Assembly: GCA_026724425.1 (NCBI GenBank)
Contig: JAIUCV010000011.1
Location: forward strand, 5,911,501-5,975,500
Source of the DNA: Erythrophleum ivorense
Taxonomy: Eukaryota > Streptophyta > Magnoliopsida > Fabales > Fabaceae
Direction: 5' to 3'
Length of the DNA stretch: 64,000 bases
The translations under genes and the position numbers were made by a program. The notes under the pieces are model-generated. The model had not been told where the DNA came from. It did no database searches and saw only the letters and a program-made list of their open reading frames with translations. Positions within the stretch are counted from its first letter, which is position 1. Every line of letters starts with the position of its first letter. Below, one piece after another: positions 24,080 through 35,130 of this stretch.

Positions 24080-24785
24080 TTTAAATTGTTGAAGATTTCT
24101 TCATTTCTTCTTTCTTTTTCTTTGTGAGCCGTTCTAATTTAAGCTTTTCTAACATTTCTTGTCGCTTCTTATCTTTTTCGATGTTGATTTTACTTTTTAT
24201 TGGAATGAACTTTTTCAATTTCTAATATCTTCTTAGATGAAATATTAATCAATTAATTAGTTTGTCCATAAATGGTTTTACGGTTAGGGCAAAAATTTTC
24301 TCAAGAAAGAGAGAGAGACTGATTTAGAGAAATGACACTTCATTTTTTAAAAAAATATTGGATTAAATAACTTGCCATGCAAACATGGGAAATGCTAATT
24401 GCCATTAATGCTAACCATCATTAAAGCTAACTGTCATTAATTTGAATCCTCGAGATGTACCATTTTGAAAATCAGTTAAAAAATTTAACATTCACCTTAG
24501 GAGATGTGGCGGTTAATTTTATAGAATTAACTATTTGTTCAATAAATTAAAAAACACATGTCACACAGCAGCATTAATGTATAACATATTTATTATCAAG
24601 TAAAATAAAGAGAAGCATTTATTCATCAAAGTACAAATAATGCACATTTTATAAGTAGAGAGACCAGCTAAGGCAATATAAAAGAAGGGCAGCTAATAAA
24701 AGGCGAAAGAGGCACATAGCTTTATATAAAAGAATGCATAGAAAACATCATATATTATCAATCATTTCAAGTTCCTTTTTGAGAA
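24080..24785 (-). other. SIRE spacer between pol and env-position ORF
   Basis: AT-rich, with short lysine-rich frames at 24240-24080 that may be the decayed N-terminus of the third ORF. Nothing else was recognised. Confidence 0.4.
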
Positions 24786-24789
24786 AAAC

Positions 24790-25167
24790 AAACCTGTTTT
24801 CAAGTAAAGGTTAGTAAATATATTAGCAAGCTAATTTTTGATTTATATGTATGTTATCTCCACATCTCTTAGTTGAACGTGATCTTTAATAAAGTGATAT
24901 TTTATCTTAATGTGTTTTGTTCAAGAATAATGAACTAAATTCTTTATTAGGTAGATAGTACTTGTATTGTCACAAAATATGGGAATATGGCTAAAACTCA
25001 GAGAATAATCTTCTAGTTGCTACTTCAACCATAAAAGTTGCGTGTAGTAATTTTCAATTGCCATTCATTCAGCTTTAGTAGTGGAGAAAGCCATATAACT
25101 TTGTCTTTTTTCTAAATTAAGATGTTAAAACCTTTCTAAGAAATTGGCAATTACCATTAGTGCTTTT
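24790..25167 (-). pseudogene. SIRE RNase H, C-terminal part
   Basis: The minus strand reads KRQSYMAFSTTKAE, NYYTQLLWLK, QLEDYSLSFSHIPIFCDNTS, VHYS then TKHIKIKYHFIKDHVQLRDV, the classic copia RNase H end, with scattered stops. Its N-terminal part lies on the other side of the LTR-A at 28911. The join is DKLNRK / (S)..MVIANFLERF. Confidence 0.88.
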
Positions 25168-25760
25168 TGTAACATCCGGTTCTCTGAAAATGAGAGAAAA
25201 CGTGAGAAATGTAATGTACAGTTTCTCTAAAAACGAACAAAATTCATCGGATACAAAAGGAAGTCCCTCGAAATGAAATAGTTAAGGTCCCAAAAAATTT
25301 GGAAAGCATTTTAGACTCCTAAAAATGAGAATCCTGGGCTCAGATGAAAAGAAAAATAGAGCTAGAATGAAAAAAAAAAATTTTATGGAAAACTAATGAA
25401 ACGTAATGGCATTTTCATAATTTTAAGCAAATTTTTGAAATTCACATAGGAGGAATTTTTAAATGAAAATTTTGAGTTCTCCAGGATTCTCAGAGGCCCT
25501 GAAAACTATGAAAAGTCCCGAGACAGCTAAAGCCCCTTTGGTGGACATTTTCTAATGTCGATGTGCTTGAACTTTGATAAATTTATTCGGGAAGGTTTTA
25601 ACTCCGATTTGAGTGATTCCAAAGGCATTTTACTAAATTAGGAATCTAAATTTCATAATGGAAAAGACGGTTCTAAAAAAAGAGCTAAAACAAAGGAGAA
25701 ACAAAAATGCCAAGAACGAAGGGCAAAATAGAAATTTTTAAAAAATGTTTCCTCCTCCCC

Positions 25761-25770
25761 CTATATATAG
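25761..25770 (+). promoter_or_regulatory. TATA box of solo LTR-A
   Basis: CTATATATAG sits about 590 bp into the LTR. It is followed about 30 bp on by a CT-rich start region and then GAGAGCTAGGGTTT, a common plant leader. The equivalent in the 58454 copy is at 59047. Confidence 0.6.
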
Positions 25771-26850
25771 GTGGCGCCCCACTCTCTCCTTCATTTAGAC
25801 TCAGAATTTTCTGCCCAATTTCAAAAAAGAGAGCTAGGGTTTAGGCGCACCAAAGGAGGAAGAAGAAGAGAAGAAATCCAAGCTTTAAGGTATGGTTTCA
25901 TGGTAGTTTTTCAAGCTTTCCTCCATCCAAACCTCCTCTCCTTCCTTCTCCTTTGTTTCCTTTGATTAAAATGAAGTTTACAAATCTGATTTAAGGGAGA
26001 AATTTAGGGAGAATTTTGGATTTGAAGAAAGAAGCTTGGAGAAAGCAAAATTCAAGTGAAAAAATGCAAGAAAACAAAAAAAATTTTGCATTCTATGGTA
26101 GCTACTCCTCTCCCCTTCTTCTCCATATTTTGCTCCATGTATGTAGATGCTAGAGGGCTAGAATTTGAGGGGAATCAAGGGTGAATTCCATGAATTTAAG
26201 GGAGGAGAGTAAGATTATGCAAAGAAATTCAAGAAAAGGCCATGGAATTTTAAGATGCAAAACCTAGGGTTTCAAGTACACCTTGTAAAATCTGATTTTG
26301 TATGATGATTCTTAGGTCTAAATAAGAGTTTAAATGAGCTCCCAAGATCCCTAAGAGGCTCCCCACATGCATTTTCCCTTGAGAAAATAAAGCAAGGTCC
26401 ATGGAAAGCTAAAACCTCTATTGTCTAGGCCTAAGGGAGATGACATAGCTAGGGAGAGTTTTAAATTTTTATAAACCCATTCTTGAGTCATATATGATGA
26501 ATGAAAATGAAGGGAGGCCTTGCCAAAAATTTAGAACTCATAGAAAATGAGTTAGTGCTTTAAGTTCCATATTGTTACCTAAAGAAGCAACATGTAATTA
26601 GGCTCTTTGTTTTAATTGTGTGATGACTCCAAGAGGCTTAAAAGGAGTAAAAAATTATATTTGAAAGGAAAGAATAAAGTTTAGAATTTAATTGAGGGGT
26701 ATTGCTTCATTGGATGCATTTATGGACCATAATGAGATTTATAGAGCAAGTTAATGTCTAAGTGAGTTGTTTGACCTTAGAATTAATTCCATGAACCTAA
26801 TTGGCTTCCATAAATTGTTTTTAGGCTAAGAGAAACCATTCCCATACTTT

Positions 26851-26874
26851 TGTGTGTGTGTGTGTGTGTGTGTG
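26851..26874. repeat. (TG)12 microsatellite
   Basis: An uninterrupted TG run within LTR-A. The sister copy at 58454 has only TGTGGGTGTGTGG there. Confidence 0.95.
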
Positions 26875-28910
26875 GCTGAAGCAAGGGAGGGAGATTCAAG
26901 AAAAAAAAGTGTGTGATTGTGTATAAGGTAGCTCTCTCCACCTTTTCTCATGCATGGATTTGTGCTTAGCTTATTTTAAAATGTGTGTATATGTATTTTC
27001 AAGCCATAAAAAATATGCTAGCATGATTTTATATGCCATGATTTCATGATAACATATTATGTTTTCAAATGATATTATGATGTGTGCTTGGGTTTGCTTG
27101 AGTGTGGTAAGGCCAAGAACCCTCAGCTATAGTGAGGATGAGCTAAGAACCCTTAAGATTAGTTGAGATAAAATAAAGAGTCTCCTAAAAATAAGATGGG
27201 CTCCCAAGAGTATAGTTGAGTCCAAGAATGTCTTAAAAAATGGGTGAGACAAGTCCAATATCTACAAGAAATTGGGTGAGGACAATCCACTTACTTGGCA
27301 AGCCTTTGTATGTTATGTATGACTTTCTCAAATGATGAAAGTGTCTCTTGAATGTTTGCATATGTTCACGTGACTATACATGCATTTATGAGATTTGTTT
27401 GCATTCATTATGTATGATTGAATGAGAGATGAGCTATTGGGATTATTTGAATCCCATTCTCTCCTCTTTAATGTTCTAACATGCTAGGTGGACTAAAAGA
27501 ACAAGGAAATGGAAACCAATCACTTGAGAAATAAGAGTATGACATTGAAATGTATAAAATTTGCTTTATTAAGGCCATCAAGGTGGCAATTGTTATCATC
27601 TATGGTTGTATATGATCTATGACCTCTTGAATATATGTAATTATGATAATATGTTATGTTTAAATGGGAGAATATATTGTGTAATCACTAGAATGCAATT
27701 TGAGCATGTAATGCTAAGTTATGCTTCTTGGAAGTTTGATATGAGTATGTATAATTGTATATGGCATAGCCAAAATGAGAGGCATGAAGTTTGGGACCAT
27801 TGGGTAGCTAACACAAGTCTCAATTATGCTTTTAGACTTACCCAAGAGGTGCCAAACTCTAAGGAAAGCTATTTGGACAATTTGGTATCCCATATGGAGC
27901 CAAAACTTGCTAATTTAGAACCCTATATTGTCCAAATGAGCTCTTCTTGATCTGAGATTTGCATAAAATTAGAGATTATTGAGAGTTTTTTGGAAAGCTA
28001 AAGAACATAATTTTTGGAGGTTTACAGAATATTTGATGAATTTTTAAAATTGGCAAATTTTTTAGTTTTGGTCATGTCACTGTTCACTCAGGTCCGAAAA
28101 TAAAATCTGTCACATAGGGCTCAAATAATGTCTAATTGTCACAAAATTTTATAAAAAGAAACTAGACATTCCTAATGACTTATGACAACTAGAAAAATCT
28201 CATTTGGATATTTAGAAAAGGAGATATGAATTTTCAAAGAAACTATCTAGTATTAGGAACCTAACCTAACCTCAGTTACTGTTTGATTGGATTTCTAGCT
28301 CTAGGCGTGCCTGAACTAGTCTGAAGTTATTTTTTTCCTCTAGCTAACATTTATAGCTTTTTAAATTGATATCATTTGTGTAGATTGAATTTTTGTAAAA
28401 TTAATTGGACATTTTCAAAATTTGTAGCAGAAATCTATAACAGCACCAGTGGATAGTTTAACCTCTGGACTATTTCGAATGTCAAATGTCCTCTATGATG
28501 GATGTTATGGTCTAAAAATATTCTTAGTATGAATTAGACATCTGTAGCTTTTCAAAATGGCTAAGAATGCATGATTTTAATTTTTTTAGAATTAGTTATG
28601 ATTTTTCAAAGTTTGAATAGAAAAGAGGTAAAACCTAGCCGAAATTATATGTGTACATTTCATGCTTCTCTTCGAGTTTCTTGAGATGTAGGCCACTTTT
28701 GATGGTGTAAATGAGTTGTATTCATGTGATTAAATATAAGAATATAATGTATGAGTTCATATGGCTCACGGGACTTCGAGAGAAAAATTTCTGTACAGCG
28801 CAATGCAAAGAAATGTAATATTGTAATGCTATTTTCCTACTTTCTAGTATAATTCATGATATGAGATTTAGAAGTGACATGAGGCAAGGCTAGAAATGCA
28901 TGGTGTTACA

Positions 28911-30080
28911 CTTTTTCTATTTAATTTGTCTTCTACAAAGTCAACATTAACATATTTAACTAGATCAAAAGAATTAGTTTTAGAACACCACAACCCATAG
29001 TTTTATATTTCCACCAAATATCTAAAAATATGCTTAAGAGTAGTAAAATGTGATTCTTCAAAATTAGCTTGAAATCTTGCATACTTACAAATACTAAATA
29101 TAATATTTGGCCTATTAACAGTTAAGTAAAGTAGAGAGCCAATCATACCTTTATACCTTCTCTGTTTAAAATCCTTACCATTCTCATCTTTATCTAGAAT
29201 GAGGGAAGACATATTAGAGTTCCCATAGGTTTGGAGTTTTGAAATCCATATTTGTTTATTAGCACCCTTGTGTATCTAGCTTGATTTATAAAATTTTCTT
29301 CTTTTGTTTGCTTAATTTGAAGTCTAAAAAAAACTTTATTTCTTCCATCATACTTATCTCAAATTACCTTTCATTAACTTAATAAATTTTTTACATAAAG
29401 ATTCATTACTACTATAAAAAAAAAATCATATCATATATATAAGTTTGCATAAGTAAAAAAATCATTTTTATTTCTTTTGATGAATAAGGTAATATTAAAT
29501 TTTCCTCTTAAGAACTCATTTTCTAAGAGAAAAATATTCAACCTTTCATACCAAATTCTAAGAGCTTGCTTCATACCATTAAAAGCTTTAAAGAGCTTAA
29601 AAACATGGCTAGGTAGCTTTTCATCCTTGAATCTGGGGGTTGTTCAACATATATTTCTTCATTTATGAAACCATTTAGAAAAACACTTTTAACATTTATT
29701 TAATATAATTTAAAATTCGTGAAAGAAGTATAGATAAGTGACATTCTAATAAATTCTACTCTAGTAATTAGAGTATAAATTTTATCAATGTCTATGTTTT
29801 TTTATTGAGTATAATCTTGGGCCACTAATTTAACTTTGTTTTTAATAACATTACCTTGCTCATTCAGTTTGTTCCAAAAAACTCATTTGGTTCCAATGAT
29901 GAAGGCACCTTCTAGATGCTCTACTAGCTTTCATACTTTATTTCTCTCAATTTAATATAGTTTTTCTTGCATGGCTATAATTCAATTATCATCATCTAGT
30001 GTTTCTTCAATTGATTTAGGCTTAATTTGGGACAAGAGTGCAAGGTTATTGCCACTGTTTCTAAATGAGGATCTGGGGTG
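28911..30080 (-). pseudogene. SIRE reverse transcriptase and start of RNase H
   Basis: The minus strand shows the copia RT in order. QIKPKSIEETLDDDN and IIAMQEKLY (about 30060-29930) come first, then a link to FIKRNKNDFF (about 29480). The catalytic YVDD region is disrupted near 29440-29430 (reads YI, stop, YDFF). NESLCKKFIKLMKGNL and YGNSNMSSLILDKDENGKDF follow, then RRYKGMIGSLLYLTVNRPNI (29160-29100) and ARFQANFEESHFTTLKHIFR. It ends in WCSKTNSFDLVKYVNVDFVE at the LTR-A border. The enzyme would copy element RNA. A broken catalytic site and stops make it inactive. Confidence 0.88.
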
Positions 30081-30649
30081 TTATCCCTCATTTGGATATC
30101 TAATAATGTATTACAATGGATAAGTGGAAGAGTGTCTCCATTTTCTTGACAGTTTGATGTCTCTTTGTGTAGCTTATTGCATACTTGATCTTTGAATATT
30201 AGTTGCTGGTTTAGCTTCCTTATTAATTAGAGGATCTTGATCCTTACTGGTGCTTTCCTTGGGAATTTAGAGTTGCCTTTGACTTAGAGTCTGCTTTTCT
30301 CTCCAAACTTGGAGTTCACTTCTGTTTAGATGATGGAGTTCGCTTTAACTCTTGTCATTAATTTTGAGATGACTTAAGCTATTTCCTAAACTGAGTTCTT
30401 TTCTTCCTTTAATTGCATTTGAAGTTAGTTGTTGATTCCTTGAGTGATTTGATCTTGAAATGTTCTTGTCCTCATATATATTTATTATTTTTCTCAAGAT
30501 AAAATTAGTTTCATCAAATACCATATATGTATAGATTCTATTACATTCGTAGTTCTCTTCTTGTACACTATATATATTTTGTTAAATGTTAAATATCTTA
30601 AGAATATGCCTTTTATCACTTCTTGTATCAAAATTTTTTAAGTTATTTT

Positions 30650-31698
30650 TTTCATTATTGTGAATAAAATATTTACAACTAAATGAATGAAAGTATCTAA
30701 CATTGGGCTTTTTTCCTTTCCATAATTCATATGGAGTTTTTTTAAGAATAAGTATACTGAGACAACAATTTAAGATATAGCAAGTAGTATTTATCGCTTT
30801 AACTTAAAAGTATTTAAAAAGATTATTGTCAATAAATATGGTTCTAATATTAGGGAAAATTATTGTCAATAAGTATGGTTCTGGCCATATCTTATAAAGT
30901 ACAGTTTCTCCTTTCAACAATCCCATTTTATTATGGAGTTCTTGGTGTAGAAAAATTATGATTAAAACCCTACTTATTCTAGAAAATTTCAAATAATTTG
31001 CTTTCAAATTATCCACCATGATCACTTCTAATACTAAAGATTAAATATTCTTGTTCTCTTTCAATGTTTTGCAAAAGACCTCAAAATTCTTGAAAGCTTC
31101 ATCATTATGAACAAGAAAAAGAACCCAAGTGAATTTAGAATAGTTATCAATGATAACAAATGCATAGCTTTTCTCACTAAAGCCACGAGTTTGTGTGGGC
31201 CAAAGAAATCTATGTGCAATAATTGAAGGGGCTTGGAGGAAAAGACAAATTCTTTTAGTACCATGCTTACTTTCCTAATTGGCATTTGTCAGATAAGTGA
31301 TTCTTTTCAAAATCTAGCTTGAAAAGACCTTTTACAAGATCAAATTTAGATAGTTTGGATATAGTATGCATGTTTACATAGCTAAACTTTCAGTGTGCCA
31401 CAGCCAATGCTAATTGCAAATGGAAGAAAGACATGTCACACTATTTAAGCTCAAATTACTTAAGCTAAAAATGTAATTGTTTCAAATCTTTGACCTACAA
31501 ATAGGGCCTTGTTTTCATTATAGACAGTGCAATGTATGAACTCAAAAATTACTTTATAGCTTATCACATATTTAATTAATACTAGATAAGTTATGTTTTA
31601 AACCATCAACTAGACATACATTATTTATACAACAATTTTCATTTAGCTCAACTTTATCAATATCAATAATTTTACCTTTTCCTCAATTACAAAAGGTG
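30650..31698 (-). pseudogene. SIRE integrase
   Basis: From the protease border the minus strand reads through a GAG-pre-integrase-like part (FEKNHLSDKCQLGK, near 31310-31265), then the core: PLQLLHIDFFGPHKLVAL (first Asp, 31230-31180), LIIIFLHQELHNKMGLLKGE-like (the position of the usual SAPRTPQQNGVVERKN, 30960-30905) and the segment after it. Stops and frame changes are frequent. The integrase lies before RT, as in Ty1/copia, which separates this element from the gypsy elements around it. The start of the domain is uncertain. Confidence 0.82.
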
Positions 31699-31703
31699 AC
31701 AAA

Positions 31704-34328
31704 TGTAACAACTCTAATTCTTAATTATCGTAATTAGACTTAATTATGCGATTAATACTCATAAATTAGGGCTTAACGTCTATACAATTAATTAAATTAG
31801 GAAAAAGTGAGAAATTTGAACCTTGATATTATTAGGAATTATTAACCAAACCATCACAACTATTTAAGTCCATAAGTGATCCTAGTTATCTATTAAGAAC
31901 CTTTGATTCATGTTACTACTAATTTTGACTTACAAAATCCTCTTAACATAGTGAAATTTAAAGTTTTTGGGTCAAAATAAGAGTTTGGGAAAACTTTGCC
32001 ATAACTTGAACTTCTCCCATTGTAGCTAGGTTGGTAACTAGAACCTACAAACCAACTTTAGAAACTTGCGCCATGATTCAATATGTCCACGTCGCGACGT
32101 AAGTGGCTACAGAAGCTTAAAATAAAAAACACAAACCTTGCGCCATGGCTCAGGCCTTCCATGCCGTGGCGCAAGTGCCCTCAAGAACCTATTATTCAAC
32201 TTTTGCAATTCTTGCCACGGTTAGCTCTCTATTATTCTCCTTGGGCAAATTTCTTGTGTTGCACCATGACGAGGCATCTCACGTCGCGACATGCCTAGCT
32301 TTTAGAACTCCCTTGGCCATGATTTAAGTAGTTTTTAGCCGTAGTTTAACCCCCTTTTACACTTAAACTCCCTAAATTTCATCCCATACATGCTAAACCT
32401 CCCTTTAGTAACATTCTAGGATCATTTTACCTTAATTTATAAGGTTTTACTAACATTCTACTATCCAAATTACTCTGCATACCAATTCTAATCAAATTCA
32501 AAACTTAGGGATTTTCTCTATTCATTCATCTACCATATAATAGTCAATCATTTACCTTGACATCAAATGATGTAAAAGCCATTACTATTTTCATTCAAAT
32601 GTAAATTCCCAAGAGGTTTCATACCTTACTAGTCTAAATCAGCATTTAAGATAACACATGATTACAATCTCAAATAATAGGTCATATATCAGAATCAGCA
32701 AGGTTCTATATCAGATATAAAAGAGTGCATATATTAGATTCCAAATTTGTAAAATGTCTAGCTCTCTATTGGTTACATCATCATTTACTAAAACACCAAA
32801 ATACCTACACTAGGTAATATGATTGCATGATGATGCTATACAAAAAAATAATAAAATTAGTATCTACTCTAAGTTAGATTAACCCAAGTATAGCATTCTC
32901 CATACAAGGTCTCAACTTATGGATATTCATCTACTTGCTTCCCTTTATCCTTGCCTATAAAATGGAGTAAGATACAAATCTTAGTAACTAGAGGTAAATT
33001 CCATTCATATGTACCAAATTAATCAACATATATGCATTAAATCAGATAAGTATAAAAAACATTAATTATACCAGCAAATGAAATAATTGAACTACCAATG
33101 ACTACCATCCCATATTGGCAATCAAATATAACATGTTAAAGACATTAACACTGGGAGAGGTATGTGCACGGTACCAACTCTCTAATGAGCACAACTTGGG
33201 CTCAGTGCATTCAAAGGTCTGATCACAACTCGGTGCCTAATCAAAGCACGATGCATTGGTGGCAGCCACACCACAGCTGCAGCATAGACTCATAAGGTCC
33301 AATCATAATATATCAAATATCCAACTATTCATTTAGTATTTAAAATCATACATGTATAGAAGATATAAGATTAAATTGAACATATGCAAGGAATAATATT
33401 AACCCCGATTATCTCACTTTGTAGACAATTTGGAGACTATCAGCAATACCAAAATCATTTATAATCACAACATTAGATAATTACTACTCTAATAATTATT
33501 TATAGCAACAAACCAGATACCCAAAGCATTAAACTACCAATGACTACCTAGATGACACTTATTAGACACCAGGGAGTCCAAATTCAGACTTGAGCTTCAC
33601 CTACCTAGAAACTCCAAGATGTAACTCAATTTTCTGGGTAAATTTGCATAAAATCAATGCCTATCTTATAAATCAACTATGAAGGTCTCAAACTAACAGT
33701 AAATGCATTAAAATAGAAAGAGGATACTTACCTAACCATACCTCTAGCCTCTACCTCTGAAATTCTACCATGGAAACACCAAACAACACATTTTAGATTT
33801 GGGTGTATGGTGAAAATACTCTAAATGAAAAACCAATTGGCCAAATTGAAGAGGAAAAAGAGATGATTAAGTTTCATGAAAGTTATCTTAGCTGATTTTG
33901 ACTGTAGAAGGGAGAAATGGTGAAAACATGCAAAGAACCCTAGCCTCCTCCTTAGACCTTCGAAATTCCTCTTACCCTCTAAGTGTTTCTGCATAATGGA
34001 GTAAGGGAGAAGGGTTTTTAGGGTTTAACTTGGATTTTGGGCTAACCCAAAGGCCTAAATCCAAGTGAGTTCAGATTTTTAAGTGGTTAGGCCAAGTTAT
34101 AAGAGTCCATTTAAATTGGGTCTGCACAAAATTGATGTTGGACTTTTAAGAAATGGAATTAGATCTCCTCATGGCTAAGATTGGATTTCTACATTTAGCC
34201 CAAAGTATAATTAAATTGTTTATAAGGCCTAAATTAATTGTCCACCTCTCTTAATTAATTTTTTTAATTAAACTCATATTAATTCCTAAGCCATTATAAT
34301 TATCCTTAATTAATCTCAGGGTGTTACA
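31704..34328 (-). mobile_element. solo LTR-C (2.6 kb) inserted in the SIRE protease
   Basis: On the plus strand it begins TGTAACAACTC and ends GGGTGTTACA, with flanking ACAAA (31699) and ACAGA (34329), a one-mismatch target duplication. The reverse complement begins TGTAACACCCTGAGATTA, the usual 5' end of Tekay-type LTRs, so it is placed on the minus strand. A GC-rich block at 32060-32330 has GTCGCGAC twice and TTGCGCCATGGC...GCCGTGGCGCAA arms. The copia protease reading (GKNGRS / VTFCN) continues across it. It is unlike LTR-A and LTR-B apart from the termini. Confidence 0.82.
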
Positions 34329-35130
34329 ACAGATCTACCATTTTTACCAATGAAGAATAAAAATTTTAATGGGCCTTTAGTCATGTGCCTTAAGCAACCA
34401 CTATCCAGAAAATTATTATTGTTTCAATATCCTTCCCTTTAGGCGTGCTTATATATATTTCAACTTTTTTAAGATGCTCAAACCTTTTTTGTCCTTTCAT
34501 ATTGGTTTTAGGTGTAACAGTCTCGTTTGGAACTCAAACTAAATTGCCTCTTTTAAATTTACATTTGTAATATGCATGACCAGAGTTGTTATAGAATAAA
34601 CAAGAAGTGAAAGAATTGATTTTACAAAGAAGTTTTTAGATAGCTTTATATTTTCATTTCCTTTATCTCTAATGCTAGATTTATCAAATGTGCATTTTTG
34701 TTTACCTAATAGTATATTTAGGTTCTCTTCCTCTTTTACAAATTTTGCTAAGTCTTTGTTAAACTAGCAACTTCTTGCTTTAAGTTTTTGTTTTTTGTAA
34801 AGGCTAACTCTAATTTAGTTTCAAGAATATGAACATTTTTTTCCATTTTGGAGTTAACATGGAATTGATCCTCATATTTTGAAAACAAATTCTTAAAGTT
34901 AACAAGAAGTTATTAAAGGTTTCATTAAATTTAGTATAAGAAAAAGAGTTTTCATTTTGTACCTCATTATTATCTAAAGCTATAAAACATATATTTGTAA
35001 CTTCTTACTCTACCTCTTTTTCATCTTGATCATTGTCACTCCATGTTGCCATGGCCTTTTTCTTTCCATAAGATTTGATTGGCTTCTTCTTTACATGCGA
35101 ATAATCTGACATGATATTGTTAACTTTTTT
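34329..35130 (-). pseudogene. SIRE gag C-terminus and protease start
   Basis: On the minus strand, right after the LTR-A at 35131, the gag linker reads NNIMSDYSHVKKKPIKSYGK then KKAMATWSDNDQDEK (about 35125-35020). It ends in the protease motif DSGCLRHMTKGPLKF (about 34405-34360), with the catalytic Asp-Ser-Gly. Several frame changes are present. The coding resumes at 31703 beyond LTR-C. Confidence 0.82.

Larger units (their letters stand above)
25168..28910 (+). mobile_element. solo LTR-A (3.74 kb) inserted in the SIRE RNase H
   Basis: It begins TGTAACATCCGG, ends GGTGTTACA, and has CTTTT duplicated exactly at 25163-25167 and 28911-28915. It is close to the copy at 58454-62183, with long shared stretches such as GAACAAAA and GGATACAAAAGGAAGTCCC. 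It has a TATA box and a leader (see 25761), a (GT)12 microsatellite at 26851-26874 and repeated 191-bp modules near its 3' end. No gag-pol is inside, so it is a solo LTR left after recombination. The open frame at 27606-27950 lies wholly in the LTR and shows no family motif. Confidence 0.92.

Noticed and set aside
27606..27950. 114-residue frame as a gene in LTR-A
   Set aside because: Similar peptides in the 58454 copy follow from DNA identity, the frame is broken there, and no family motif is visible.
31704..34328. LTR-C as an intact gene-bearing element
   Set aside because: No primer site, gag or pol was found inside. The ends and duplication fit a solo LTR.
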